DNA of 64,000 nucleotides from Oscillospiraceae bacterium Marseille-Q3528 (lineage in GTDB: Bacteria; Bacillota; Clostridia; Lachnospirales; Lachnospiraceae), in NCBI GenBank assembly GCA_018223385.1, contig JAGTTR010000011.1:1-64000 (forward strand), read 5' to 3'. The notes under the pieces were generated by a model that saw nothing but the letters and a program-made list of their open reading frames with translations, ran no database searches and was not told the DNA's origin. The first letter of the stretch is position 1. The number at the start of each line of letters is the position of its first letter. Shown here piece by piece: positions 58,801 to 64,000 of the stretch. The position numbers and the translations under genes are program-made.

Positions 58801-61035
58801 CTTTACCACGCCGCCGACGAGCGTGCCGACTTCCGCGTTGTAGGTTCCTACCTGGAGCTTTCGCCAGGTGAATATGGTGTTGTCGGGCAGCGTATAATTG
58901 CCGTTCCTCCAATGGAATACAGGCACCTGCGTGATCTCCGTCTCGGCCGGGTCGGGCTGCAGCTGAACCTTGGTCACGGCTCTGAGGTCGGCGTCCTCGG
59001 GTATGGTGAAATACTTCTCCAACTCGGCGCGGTCGACCTCGCCGTAGATGGTCTGCTCCTCAAACGAATTGGGGTCGTAGGTCGAGCTGTCCCACGAGGT
59101 GACAACGGGCATATCATAGCCTGACCCGGTCCCATCGGGGTCGTTTTCATCGCCGACGGCGTAAAAGCTGAACGAATCCGACAGGTTCAGCTCTTCAAAG
59201 GTCGTTCCGATCTTTTTATCGAGAATGTACCCGATACTGGAACTGATGAATTTGCGGGGGATGACGTTCACGTCGACGGTACATTCCGCCTTGGTGTACC
59301 GCTTTGGGTTGTCGGGCGTGAAGATGACCTTCAGCTGCAGCGGACCCGCCTGCAAAAGCGTACTCGCCGTCAATGAGTGGCCGTATATTTTCTGATCTTC
59401 GTCCAGCGTGAATTTGCCGGAAACCGTTTCGCCGTTCGCCGTGGCCTTTCCACCGGAGAGATACTTGTTGGAAAATACAAGGAAGCACAGATCGCCGCCG
59501 TAGAGCTGCTTGGAATAGGTGGGAGGCTCCAGCGTGGGCGTAAAGACGCGGTCGTCAATGAGCGTTATCCTTGCGGTGGCCCTGACCGTGCTTGTCGGCT
59601 CCAGATAATCCGTGTAGCTGCTCTTTTCAACATGCAGCTCGCCGGTAATGATCTGCTCGCCATATTTGTTCGGGTCATAGGCGGAGCCGTCCCATGTCAC
59701 GGGGACGGGACTAAAGTTCGCGCCGGTGTTGGTCTCTACGTTGACGCCGGAGGGAAGCCCCAGGTCCTCAAACGCCGTACCCAGCGGCTTGTTGTTGATG
59801 TATACGTCGTATGGAACACTTGTGATCGTGCGCTTTGTCCCCATCACGGTAATGATACATTCCGCCGTGGTGTATGCCTCGGTATCTTTGGGGGTAAAGA
59901 GGATCACCATGCGGTTTTCACCCGGGTACACTTTGCCGCCCCGATCGTTTTTGAAGCGGAACGAACCGGGGACGACGACGCCCGTATTCTCGGCCTTCGC
60001 TTCGCCGCCCATGAGGGCGGCGTCGGTGTACTCATTGCCGACATAGGCCGGAAGACGCAGCGTGGGCGGGGTCGTGATCACCGTTTTGGCAGGCTGCAAA
60101 AGCTCTCCGTAGGCCGTATGACAGGTTTCGCAAATGGCCTTCTCCGTGCCGGTGGCCTTGCCGCCGGAGCAGCTGCCTGTTTCGGTATGGCTGCTGTCCG
60201 TGGTGCAGGTGCGTGTGTGCGTTCCGTTGCCGTTGGAGATCCATTCGCCCCAGCTATGATTGTGCACCTCCCATATGGCGTAGATGGTTTCGTTCAAAGA
60301 CGGATGTACCATCAGGTAATTCCAATAATATCCCTCTTCGCGAAGATACCTTGGTTTCCCATTCGGACTATCTGCCCAACCCTTGAAGGTATGTCCGTCA
60401 CGGGTTGGAATTTTTTCTGATATGGGGATCCATACAGATAATTCCGAGCTGGTCTCGCTCTGACTTGGCGGCGCGCCGCTTCCGCCGTTGGCATCGTAAT
60501 GCAGCGTATAGGTGTATTGGGTGGCAGCGGGACGGACTGCCCCGAGCAGAGGCATTGGCGTTTTGCCGTCCTTGGAATCGCAAATCTCACATACATAGGT
60601 GCAGGGTTTTCCCATGGCAGCCGGTGCGTAGCCGCAATCCTTGCCATGCGCGTGCTTGCAGTCTGATGCTTGAAGGATGCAGCCGCTTTTCTCGGTGCAC
60701 TCATGGACGCATTCCGTCGGTGCTGCGTTTTCGGCCTCCGATAAGCCGTCGGCATTCTCCGACACGCTTTCCGCCGGGTAGCATTCCGCCGTATGCGCAT
60801 GGACGCACCGGGTTATGAGACTATGACATTCCTCCGTGTGCTCATGAGAACAGGGAATTTCCGCTGTCCCTTCGGTATAGCCGCAGGCCTCGTCATGCTC
60901 CGGGTGGTGTTCGCACAGACCGCCCGGGTTCGATGCGCGTGCGCCGGTCTCTCCCTCCGCCGCGAAGGCAGGCACAGGCTGCATGGTCAGCACCATGCAG
61001 CATAGGAGCAGGATGCTGAGTATTCGTTTCTTCAT
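55873..61035 (-). CDS. Second giant cell-wall surface protein with InlB-type repeats and sorting signal
   Basis: 1720 residues from the ATG at 61035 (GGAGGAG 8 bases upstream). Signal peptide MKKRILSILLLCCMVLTMQ. The next about 150 residues are Cys/His rich (CSHEHTEECH, CVHAHTAECYP, CVHECTEKSGC, CTYVCEICD), a pattern seen at the start of many clostridial surface proteins. Then come an InlB-like repeat (LHYDANGGSGAPP ... KGWADSPNG), beta-sandwich repeats with a conserved Thr/Pro-rich cadence, an Ig-like segment (TLPGGTEGEAYSQTL, GLSLNETTGEISGTP), three repeats of type TLTATPDEGYHFKEWQV, and two more InlB B-repeats (FDGWYTEKSGG, FTGWYSERSL). The end VPQTDDSS, hydrophobic helix and RRRREE is a sorting signal. 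The start overlaps the previous stop by ATGA. Confidence 0.88.
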   Translation of the reverse strand: MKKRILSILLLCCMVLTMQPVPAFAAEGETGARASNPGGLCEHHPEHDEACGYTEGTAEIPCSHEHTEECHSLITRCVHAHTAECYPAESVSENADGLSEAENAAPTECVHECTEKSGCILQASDCKHAHGKDCGYAPAAMGKPCTYVCEICDSKDGKTPMPLLGAVRPAATQYTYTLHYDANGGSGAPPSQSETSSELSVWIPISEKIPTRDGHTFKGWADSPNGKPRYLREEGYYWNYLMVHPSLNETIYAIWEVHNHSWGEWISNGNGTHTRTCTTDSSHTETGSCSGGKATGTEKAICETCHTAYGELLQPAKTVITTPPTLRLPAYVGNEYTDAALMGGEAKAENTGVVVPGSFRFKNDRGGKVYPGENRMVILFTPKDTEAYTTAECIITVMGTKRTITSVPYDVYINNKPLGTAFEDLGLPSGVNVETNTGANFSPVPVTWDGSAYDPNKYGEQIITGELHVEKSSYTDYLEPTSTVRATARITLIDDRVFTPTLEPPTYSKQLYGGDLCFLVFSNKYLSGGKATANGETVSGKFTLDEDQKIYGHSLTASTLLQAGPLQLKVIFTPDNPKRYTKAECTVDVNVIPRKFISSSIGYILDKKIGTTFEELNLSDSFSFYAVGDENDPDGTGSGYDMPVVTSWDSSTYDPNSFEEQTIYGEVDRAELEKYFTIPEDADLRAVTKVQLQPDPAETEITQVPVFHWRNGNYTLPDNTIFTWRKLQVGTYNAEVGTLVGGVVKVKGTDTVAPGTFSFKEAPPFYLRSAEEHEVTVVFKPDDTRLHKPTETTIKISAIKNTIKDIDESDPITDKSIGTPFAELGLPENVCINGVDGAWRWIEVAWNESSYDAQSTAWQTITGTLVLGEDDGRIFQQPEPAVTAAIRVKLTVPDSPPTVTTETLPGGTEGEAYSQTLTAKGTAPITWGIASGTLPKGLSLNETTGEISGTPAGEETAVFTVKAVNALGEDTKELSITITNAPAAEHTVTVTNDGNGTGAATPSTATAGTTITLTATPDEGYHFKEWQVISGDVTITNDKFLMPEGNVTIEAIFEKDAPSAEDLVDPVIRIIPSRHGGYPAQGGTRTAADFFKPGEAPKGAKITAITPPASPSILDSIRVDNDGILRYDKAETKGEQLKTEVYTVTITSDDHAPITAPLTVRQYLFAGFRAGWDLSPWVYGDTRTYKWKAINPGENGTWSAIMQEQGIFEIYEETVDTTSEPGVSHYTTKVRAIKAGNTYIDILYVSDTTAAWSPWCSSTVVAGGKVFVRGLTVTAGSATITKGDALPTDLVRCTGLLDSEGRTDDRDTVLDNALSYRLLNANNEEVAADTARNTPGTYTVVPAAALKSGWDERYSLNRVNGTLTVEDKVEELFTVTVTSGGNGTASASLAKAVAGTEITLTAMPNKGYHFKEWQVMSGGVTIKDNKFTMPNANVEVKAVFEEDVPAPTEFTITVKTDGNGTASASHAKAVVGTEITLTAKPNTGYHFKEWQVMSGGVTIKDNKFTMPNANVEVKAIFEEDVPAPTEFMVTFDAGDGTPSVGSMTTTNQKLSSLPSASRSKHNFDGWYTEKSGGTKVTTDTVFSANTTVYAHWTYIGGGYNPPVYYTLTFETNSGDKLSPVSGSYNALIDLSKYVPKRSGYAFTGWYSERSLTNKVSGVYLTKDMTVYAGWRVTIVPQTDDSSVLGLWGISLCTSLAGCLALTRWQIRRRREEKSLQSIEK
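56450..56890. repeat. Near-identical tandem coding repeats in the surface-protein gene
   Basis: Two units of about 240 bases, encoding TLTA-(K/M)PN-GYHFKEWQVMSGGVTI and flanks, are almost identical at DNA level (56450-56685 and 56690-56890). A more diverged third unit lies at about 57850-58070. Confidence 0.8.
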
Positions 61036-61385
61036 TGGCTTTTCTCCTCCTGTTCGTGTCGGTTCGGTTTGTCCGCCCCGTCTTTTTTCTGGTTTTCTCT
61101 GTTTCTGAGCCGGAAGCACAGCGCGGTGATCGCCGCTGCCGCGGCAAAGGAGACGACGGCCACCAGCACATAGCCGCCCGCGTCCTCCCGCAGCAGCATC
61201 GCGCCGAAGCTGCCCCATGCGGCGGTCTGTCCCCGCCCGGCGACCGTGCCCGCCGCCTGCATCAGTGCCGCGAACAGCAGCATACACATAGCGCTCAGTC
61301 CATAGATGCCGCGCCGCTGCCTCCGGCGGGTGTTTTCCCGCATCCGCTGCTTGACGAGTGCGACCCGTCTTGCGGTATCGTACAT
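61032..61385 (-). CDS. Small two-TM protein B of the sigma/PrsW module
   Basis: 117 residues from the ATG at 61385 (GGGGG about 9 bases upstream). A basic N-terminal segment (VKQRMRENTRRRQRR), TM at about 31-52, an outside loop with FGAMLLREDAGGY, and a second TM (VLVAVVSFAAAAAITALCF) followed by a charged tail (RLRNRENQKK). The end of TM2 (ALCFRLRNRE) resembles the same place in protein A of this module (ILCFRIRQMNRE), so the two are probably paralogues. Its stop overlaps the start of the giant surface protein (ATGA), which implies coupled translation. Function unknown. Confidence 0.7.
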   Translation of the reverse strand: MYDTARRVALVKQRMRENTRRRQRRGIYGLSAMCMLLFAALMQAAGTVAGRGQTAAWGSFGAMLLREDAGGYVLVAVVSFAAAAAITALCFRLRNRENQKKDGADKPNRHEQEEKSQ

Positions 61386-61439
61386 ATTGTTTGAACCCCC
61401 TTTCCGGTTTGTCTGGAACTGTGATAAAAACCCTTTCAC

Positions 61440-61475
61440 TTATATAGGTACAAAAAATCGAAAAAACTCTCACCC
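61440..61475 (-). promoter_or_regulatory. Candidate promoter for the two-TM/surface-protein unit
   Basis: Read on the minus strand: GGGTGAGAG, then a T-rich stretch, GTACC, TATATAAG, GTGAAAGGG, between the upstream terminator and the start of the two-TM gene. There is no good sigma-A consensus, so it may be the target of the local ECF sigma factor. This is only a guess. Confidence 0.35.
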
Positions 61476-61492
61476 AAAACGAAAAATTTTTC

Positions 61493-61528
61493 AAAAAAAA
61501 TTTGAGAGCTGCCAAAAAGCAGCTCTCA
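61493..61528 (-). terminator. Terminator after the PrsW-type gene
   Basis: GAGAGCTGC-(6)-GCAGCTCTC, followed on the minus strand by eight Ts. It splits the module into two transcription units. Confidence 0.88.
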
Positions 61529-61544
61529 ATGGGTGAATGTTCGG

Positions 61545-62174
61545 TTATTCCCTCTGCGACAAGCGGAAAGCGGACAGCTTTCCCGCCGCCACCAGTAGCA
61601 CCGGCAGGGCGTAGGCCACATACTGCGCCGCGCCGCCGTAGGCGATGAGCAGATTGTAGATGGCGTGGAGGGTGATGGCAGCGCCCAGCAGGCCGCAGGT
61701 GCCCGCGATCTTCAGCCACGTCCGCCGCCATGTGTATGCAAGCCCGCCGCCGACGATCAGACCGCAGAGGACGTGCATCGCTCCCGTGCCGAAGCCCCGG
61801 AAGAAGATGAAGGAAAAGCGATCCGCACCGTTCTGGATCAGATAGCACACATTTTCGAAGGTGGCGAAGGCGAGGGTGACTGTTATTGCCGCAGCCTTGA
61901 TTTTATCTCCCTCCGGCTCAAATACCAGAAGATAGAACACCAGCGGCAGCAGCTTCATCATTTCCTCCACCACCGGCGCGATCTCCGCCGTGGCGGCAAG
62001 GGCGTCCGCCTGACATACCGCCGCGAAGAAGGTGTTGATATAGGCCGAAAGCAGGCACACCCCCATCCCGGCAATGCAGAACAGGAAAAAGCGGAGCTGC
62101 CGCCTGCCCATGCACAGGGCGGCCACTAGCAGGGGAGATACCATGCAGAGGAAGATGTTTTCGATGTAGGTCAT
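61545..62174 (-). CDS. PrsW-type intramembrane metalloprotease
   Basis: 209 residues from the ATG at 62174, which overlaps the previous stop (ATGA). Multi-TM with the PrsW signatures: the EE pair in EIAPVVEEMMKLLP, ATFENVCYLIQN, RGFGTGAMHVLCGL with a conserved His, and ITLHAIYNLL. In Bacillus PrsW cleaves the anti-sigma factor RsiW to release an ECF sigma factor. Here it is encoded two genes after an ECF sigma factor, so it may act on one of the two-TM proteins (inference). The open frame extends far upstream, but that part is antisense/out-of-frame to the preceding gene. Confidence 0.78.
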   Translation of the reverse strand: MTYIENIFLCMVSPLLVAALCMGRRQLRFFLFCIAGMGVCLLSAYINTFFAAVCQADALAATAEIAPVVEEMMKLLPLVFYLLVFEPEGDKIKAAAITVTLAFATFENVCYLIQNGADRFSFIFFRGFGTGAMHVLCGLIVGGGLAYTWRRTWLKIAGTCGLLGAAITLHAIYNLLIAYGGAAQYVAYALPVLLVAAGKLSAFRLSQRE

Positions 62175-62797
62175 GCGTCCACCGCCTTTCTCGTGGCGGG
62201 CAGCAGCCCCAGAATGGCAAACGTCAGCAGCAGATCGCACCAGAAGGTGGGGCTTGCGGGAGAAGTATCCGGCCAGAAGCAGCCCGCCGTCCAGAGCAGA
62301 TATTCCGCAAACGCAAAGCACAGCACGCCGATATGGAAGTACCGCATATTCCGCGCCGTATCCGTCTGCGTTTTCGCATAGGCAAGAGCGCGAATGGCGC
62401 AGAAGGAGAGCCATATCATCATGCCGCACCAGATCAGGTTGGAGAGAATGTCCCCGAAGGTGCAGTAGAACGCCAGCAGCGGAAGGCCGAATGCAGGCGC
62501 AAGCCATGCCCTGCAGCAGTGGAAGGTGCGCTCATCTGCTCCGGCCAGCGTGGCCTGCAAAATGCGCAGGAAAATTACGCTGGCCACCCAGCCGAACTCC
62601 GATACATAAAAGACCCGCGGTGTGGTATCGAATAGCAGCAGATACAGCGTCCAGTAAAGCGCGCCGAGGGCAAAGCAGCCATAGAAGCACAGCAGCAAAA
62701 AATACGCCTGCCTGCAACTTTTGCGGTAGGCGATACCCGAAAGCACCGCGCCGACGAACGTGACCAGCAGTTGCAGCAAGTTCTCAATCAGCTCCAT
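62171..62797 (-). CDS. Multi-TM membrane protein of unknown function
   Basis: 208 residues, about six TM helices (for example AYFLLLCFYGCFALGALYW and LCFAFAEYLLWTAGC), basic and aromatic loops, no recognisable domain. It overlaps the gene before it by 14 bases and the PrsW gene by 4, so it belongs to the same operon. It might be a partner of the protease or a sensor. No function is assigned. Confidence 0.7.
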   Translation of the reverse strand: MELIENLLQLLVTFVGAVLSGIAYRKSCRQAYFLLLCFYGCFALGALYWTLYLLLFDTTPRVFYVSEFGWVASVIFLRILQATLAGADERTFHCCRAWLAPAFGLPLLAFYCTFGDILSNLIWCGMMIWLSFCAIRALAYAKTQTDTARNMRYFHIGVLCFAFAEYLLWTAGCFWPDTSPASPTFWCDLLLTFAILGLLPATRKAVDA

Positions 62798-63146
62798 GAA
62801 TCCCCTCGCTTTCCTCGTTCTGATCGTCCTCCCGGTTCATCTGCCGGATGCGAAAGCACAGGATGGTCACGCACACGCCAAGCAAAAACGCCAGCAGCCC
62901 GATGACGATGTATCCCAAGGCAGCGCCGCCGTGAAAGATGCTGGCCGCCGTTTCAAAGCCGGAATAATCGCCGGTCTGTATCCGCGTGGCAATGCCGGGC
63001 ATGGCGAGGGACGCGCCTACAAGCAGCGCAAGGCACGCCGCAGCAGCGGAGATCATCGTGATCTTATCGCGCCGCAGCCGTTTCTCCCGCTCAATTTTGG
63101 CGATGCGCCGCTTGGTCTCCACGACCCGTTCCTCATGACTGCGCAT
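62784..63146 (-). CDS. Small two-TM protein A, next to the ECF sigma factor
   Basis: 120 residues. Basic N-terminal cytoplasmic segment of about 28 residues (VVETKRRIAKIEREKRLRR), TM at about 30-50, outside loop with GYSG/FETAASIFHGG, TM at about 78-98 ending ILCFRIRQMNRE, then an acidic tail. It overlaps the sigma-factor stop by 14 bases. Position and topology would fit an anti-sigma or a sigma-binding partner, but no known anti-sigma domain is recognised. Related to protein B at 61032-61385. Confidence 0.7.
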   Translation of the reverse strand: MRSHEERVVETKRRIAKIEREKRLRRDKITMISAAAACLALLVGASLAMPGIATRIQTGDYSGFETAASIFHGGAALGYIVIGLLAFLLGVCVTILCFRIRQMNREDDQNEESEGIHGAD

Positions 63147-63681
63147 TTGTGATTCCCTCCCGTTCCAGCAGCCGTCGCAGGCTCTCTTTTCCGCGATACA
63201 CCATGTTGGTGATCTGTTTTACCGTTTTTCCCGTGACCTCCGCCGCCTGCGCGTAGCTCATGCCTTCAAAATAGGTGAGATATAAAACCTCCCGATAGTC
63301 CGGGTTCATTTCGCTCATGCAGAAATGCAGAATGCGGTTTCGCTCCTCCGTCCGGATAATCTCCTCCGCCAGCAGCCGCCCGTCCGGCTCGCCGGTCAGC
63401 TCGTCGAGGCTGAACAGGGGCTTCCGCTTGCTCTTATGGCGCAGCGCCATGTGCCGTGCCGCCTTATAGAGATACGCCTTGAAGCCGCCGTCCCGGATCT
63501 TCGGCTTTTTCGTGAACAGATAGGCGAAAACGTCCAGCATCAGCTCCTCAGACTCGTGAACGTCGTGCAGATAGCCGTCAATATACAGGGTTAGCGGGTC
63601 GCCGTATTTCTTCATCAGGGCCTCCAGCCCCGCGTCGTCGCCGTTCAGATATTGCCGGTAGAAAGTCTCGTCGCAGACCAT
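63133..63681 (-). CDS. ECF-type RNA polymerase sigma factor
   Basis: 182 residues from the ATG at 63681 (AAAGGAAG about 9 bases upstream; a GTG at 63690 overlaps that site). Region 2 (EALMKKYGDPLTLYIDGYL, EELMLDVFAYLFTKKPK, AYLYKAARHMALRHKS) and region 4 (NPDYREVLYLTYFEGMSYAQAAEVTGKTVKQITNMVYRGKESL, key helix within it) are clear. It heads an operon with two-TM protein A, a multi-TM protein and a PrsW-type protease. No anti-sigma domain is fused. Targets are not known; the giant surface-protein unit is the obvious candidate. Confidence 0.88.
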   Translation of the reverse strand: MVCDETFYRQYLNGDDAGLEALMKKYGDPLTLYIDGYLHDVHESEELMLDVFAYLFTKKPKIRDGGFKAYLYKAARHMALRHKSKRKPLFSLDELTGEPDGRLLAEEIIRTEERNRILHFCMSEMNPDYREVLYLTYFEGMSYAQAAEVTGKTVKQITNMVYRGKESLRRLLEREGITNAQS

Positions 63682-63729
63682 ATCGTTCACTTCCTTTTTG
63701 CGGATGCTTCAAATGCAGAGGGGTATCCG

Positions 63730-63939
63730 TCAGGTGCTTGTCCTGCCGGGATCGCGGCGCTTTTCCTGAAAGCGCGGGTCGGACGGCTTTCCCGCGTTTC
63801 CCGGGATCGCCCATGATCGCCCGAACCGGGACGCACGGGGGCTCCGCCCCTCGGCGCAATATGGGTGGACCCGCCGCTCTGACACGCCCCAACGGTAGGA
63901 CGCCTCCCGAATGGAGATATAGCCCTTGATCCCGTTCAT
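63730..63939 (-). CDS. Small excisionase-like helix-turn-helix protein
   Basis: 69 residues from the ATG at 63939 (GGAGG 6 bases upstream). HTH of MerR/excisionase type: YISIREASYRWGVSERRVH, then CAEGR and FGRSWAIPGNA. Similar small proteins accompany clostridial mobile elements and regulate or assist excision. It ends 49 bases before the sigma-factor gene, and read-through is possible. The last 15 residues look unusual (EKRRDPGRTST), so the 3' end may have drifted. Confidence 0.6.
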   Translation of the reverse strand: MNGIKGYISIREASYRWGVSERRVHPYCAEGRSPRASRFGRSWAIPGNAGKPSDPRFQEKRRDPGRTST

Positions 63940-64000
63940 ACCGCACCTCCGCATGGATAATACTCAACACGATACATTATATACGAATATCCGAAGAAAC

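Larger units (their letters stand above)
55520..64000. mobile_element. Second accessory segment with tnpV remnant and surface-protein module
   Basis: Begins after the MBL gene with a terminator and a tnpV remnant typical of serine-recombinase transposons, then the 1720-residue surface protein with its sigma/PrsW operon, and an excisionase-like HTH gene at the right. The right end lies outside the window and no att sites are visible, so the extent is an inference. Bases 55516-55620 carry no gene that I can see. Confidence 0.45.

Noticed and set aside
61036-61848. 5' extension of the second giant protein frame
   Set aside because: It runs through the two-TM and PrsW genes in another frame. The signal peptide and GGAGGAG support the start at 61035.
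62175-62507. 5' extension of the PrsW frame
   Set aside because: It overlaps a well-supported membrane-protein gene in a different frame; the ATGA overlap at 62174 is the natural start.

Overview
The window looks like chromosome of a gut Lachnospiraceae-type clostridium (Firmicutes). The evidence is an intact sporulation sigma factor SigK, a PolC-type replicase, the order hrcA-grpE-dnaK-dnaJ under a CIRCE operator, an IreB/RuvX/DUF1292/Fur/RNase J/MltG-like/TrmR/TrhP block that parallels the Bacillus yrzL-yrrK-yrzB-yrrL-yrrM-yrrN/O order, strong GGAGG ribosome sites and moderately high GC with many CCGG-type codons. Genus assignment is inference. Most genes lie on the minus strand. No tRNA, rRNA or CRISPR was recognised.

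Layout. 1-5.1 kb: dprA (cut by the window edge), comM, sigK, and a fructuronate reductase/mannitol dehydrogenase-type enzyme on the plus strand. 5.1-10.6 kb: a sugar-binding lipoprotein followed by a 1292-residue hybrid histidine kinase, apparently one sensory operon with a good sigma-A promoter. 10.7-16.2 kb: tRNA wobble-uridine modification (trhP, trmR), an MltG-like stub, RNase J, a Fur-family regulator, DUF1292, ruvX and ireB. 16.5-22.5 kb: mtaB, an HPr-like protein without the catalytic histidine, then thiI, a cysteine desulfurase, rsmE and prmA.

22.8-39.6 kb is an accessory island with several broken genes. A tyrosine integrase is cut off right after its HGLRH box. The inserted DNA carries a decayed pair of large serine recombinases, a class B sortase stopped by one in-frame TGA, a 2489-residue cell-wall surface protein and a MalT/LuxR-type regulator. 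It ends inside a NADAR-like gene. Beyond that lie a small unknown protein, a DUF3990 fragment, a 5'-truncated hsdM and a half-size hsdS. I read this as a type I restriction-modification locus, possibly a phase-variable one, broken by a mobile element.

39.7-55.5 kb returns to core genes: two CobW-type GTPases, the heat-shock operon, a lipoprotein, a HAD phosphatase, polC, ispG and an MBL-fold hydrolase. 55.5-64 kb is a second accessory segment. It starts with a tnpV remnant and holds a second giant surface protein (1720 residues) behind an operon of an excisionase-like HTH protein, an ECF sigma factor, two related two-TM proteins, a multi-TM protein and a PrsW-type intramembrane protease. This looks like a dedicated signalling module for a surface protein.

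Three intergenic copies of an inverted-repeat element (10.6, 16.3 and 47.0 kb) keep the same stem architecture while changing sequence in a compensatory way. With the sigma/PrsW/surface-protein module, this is the most novel-looking content of the window.
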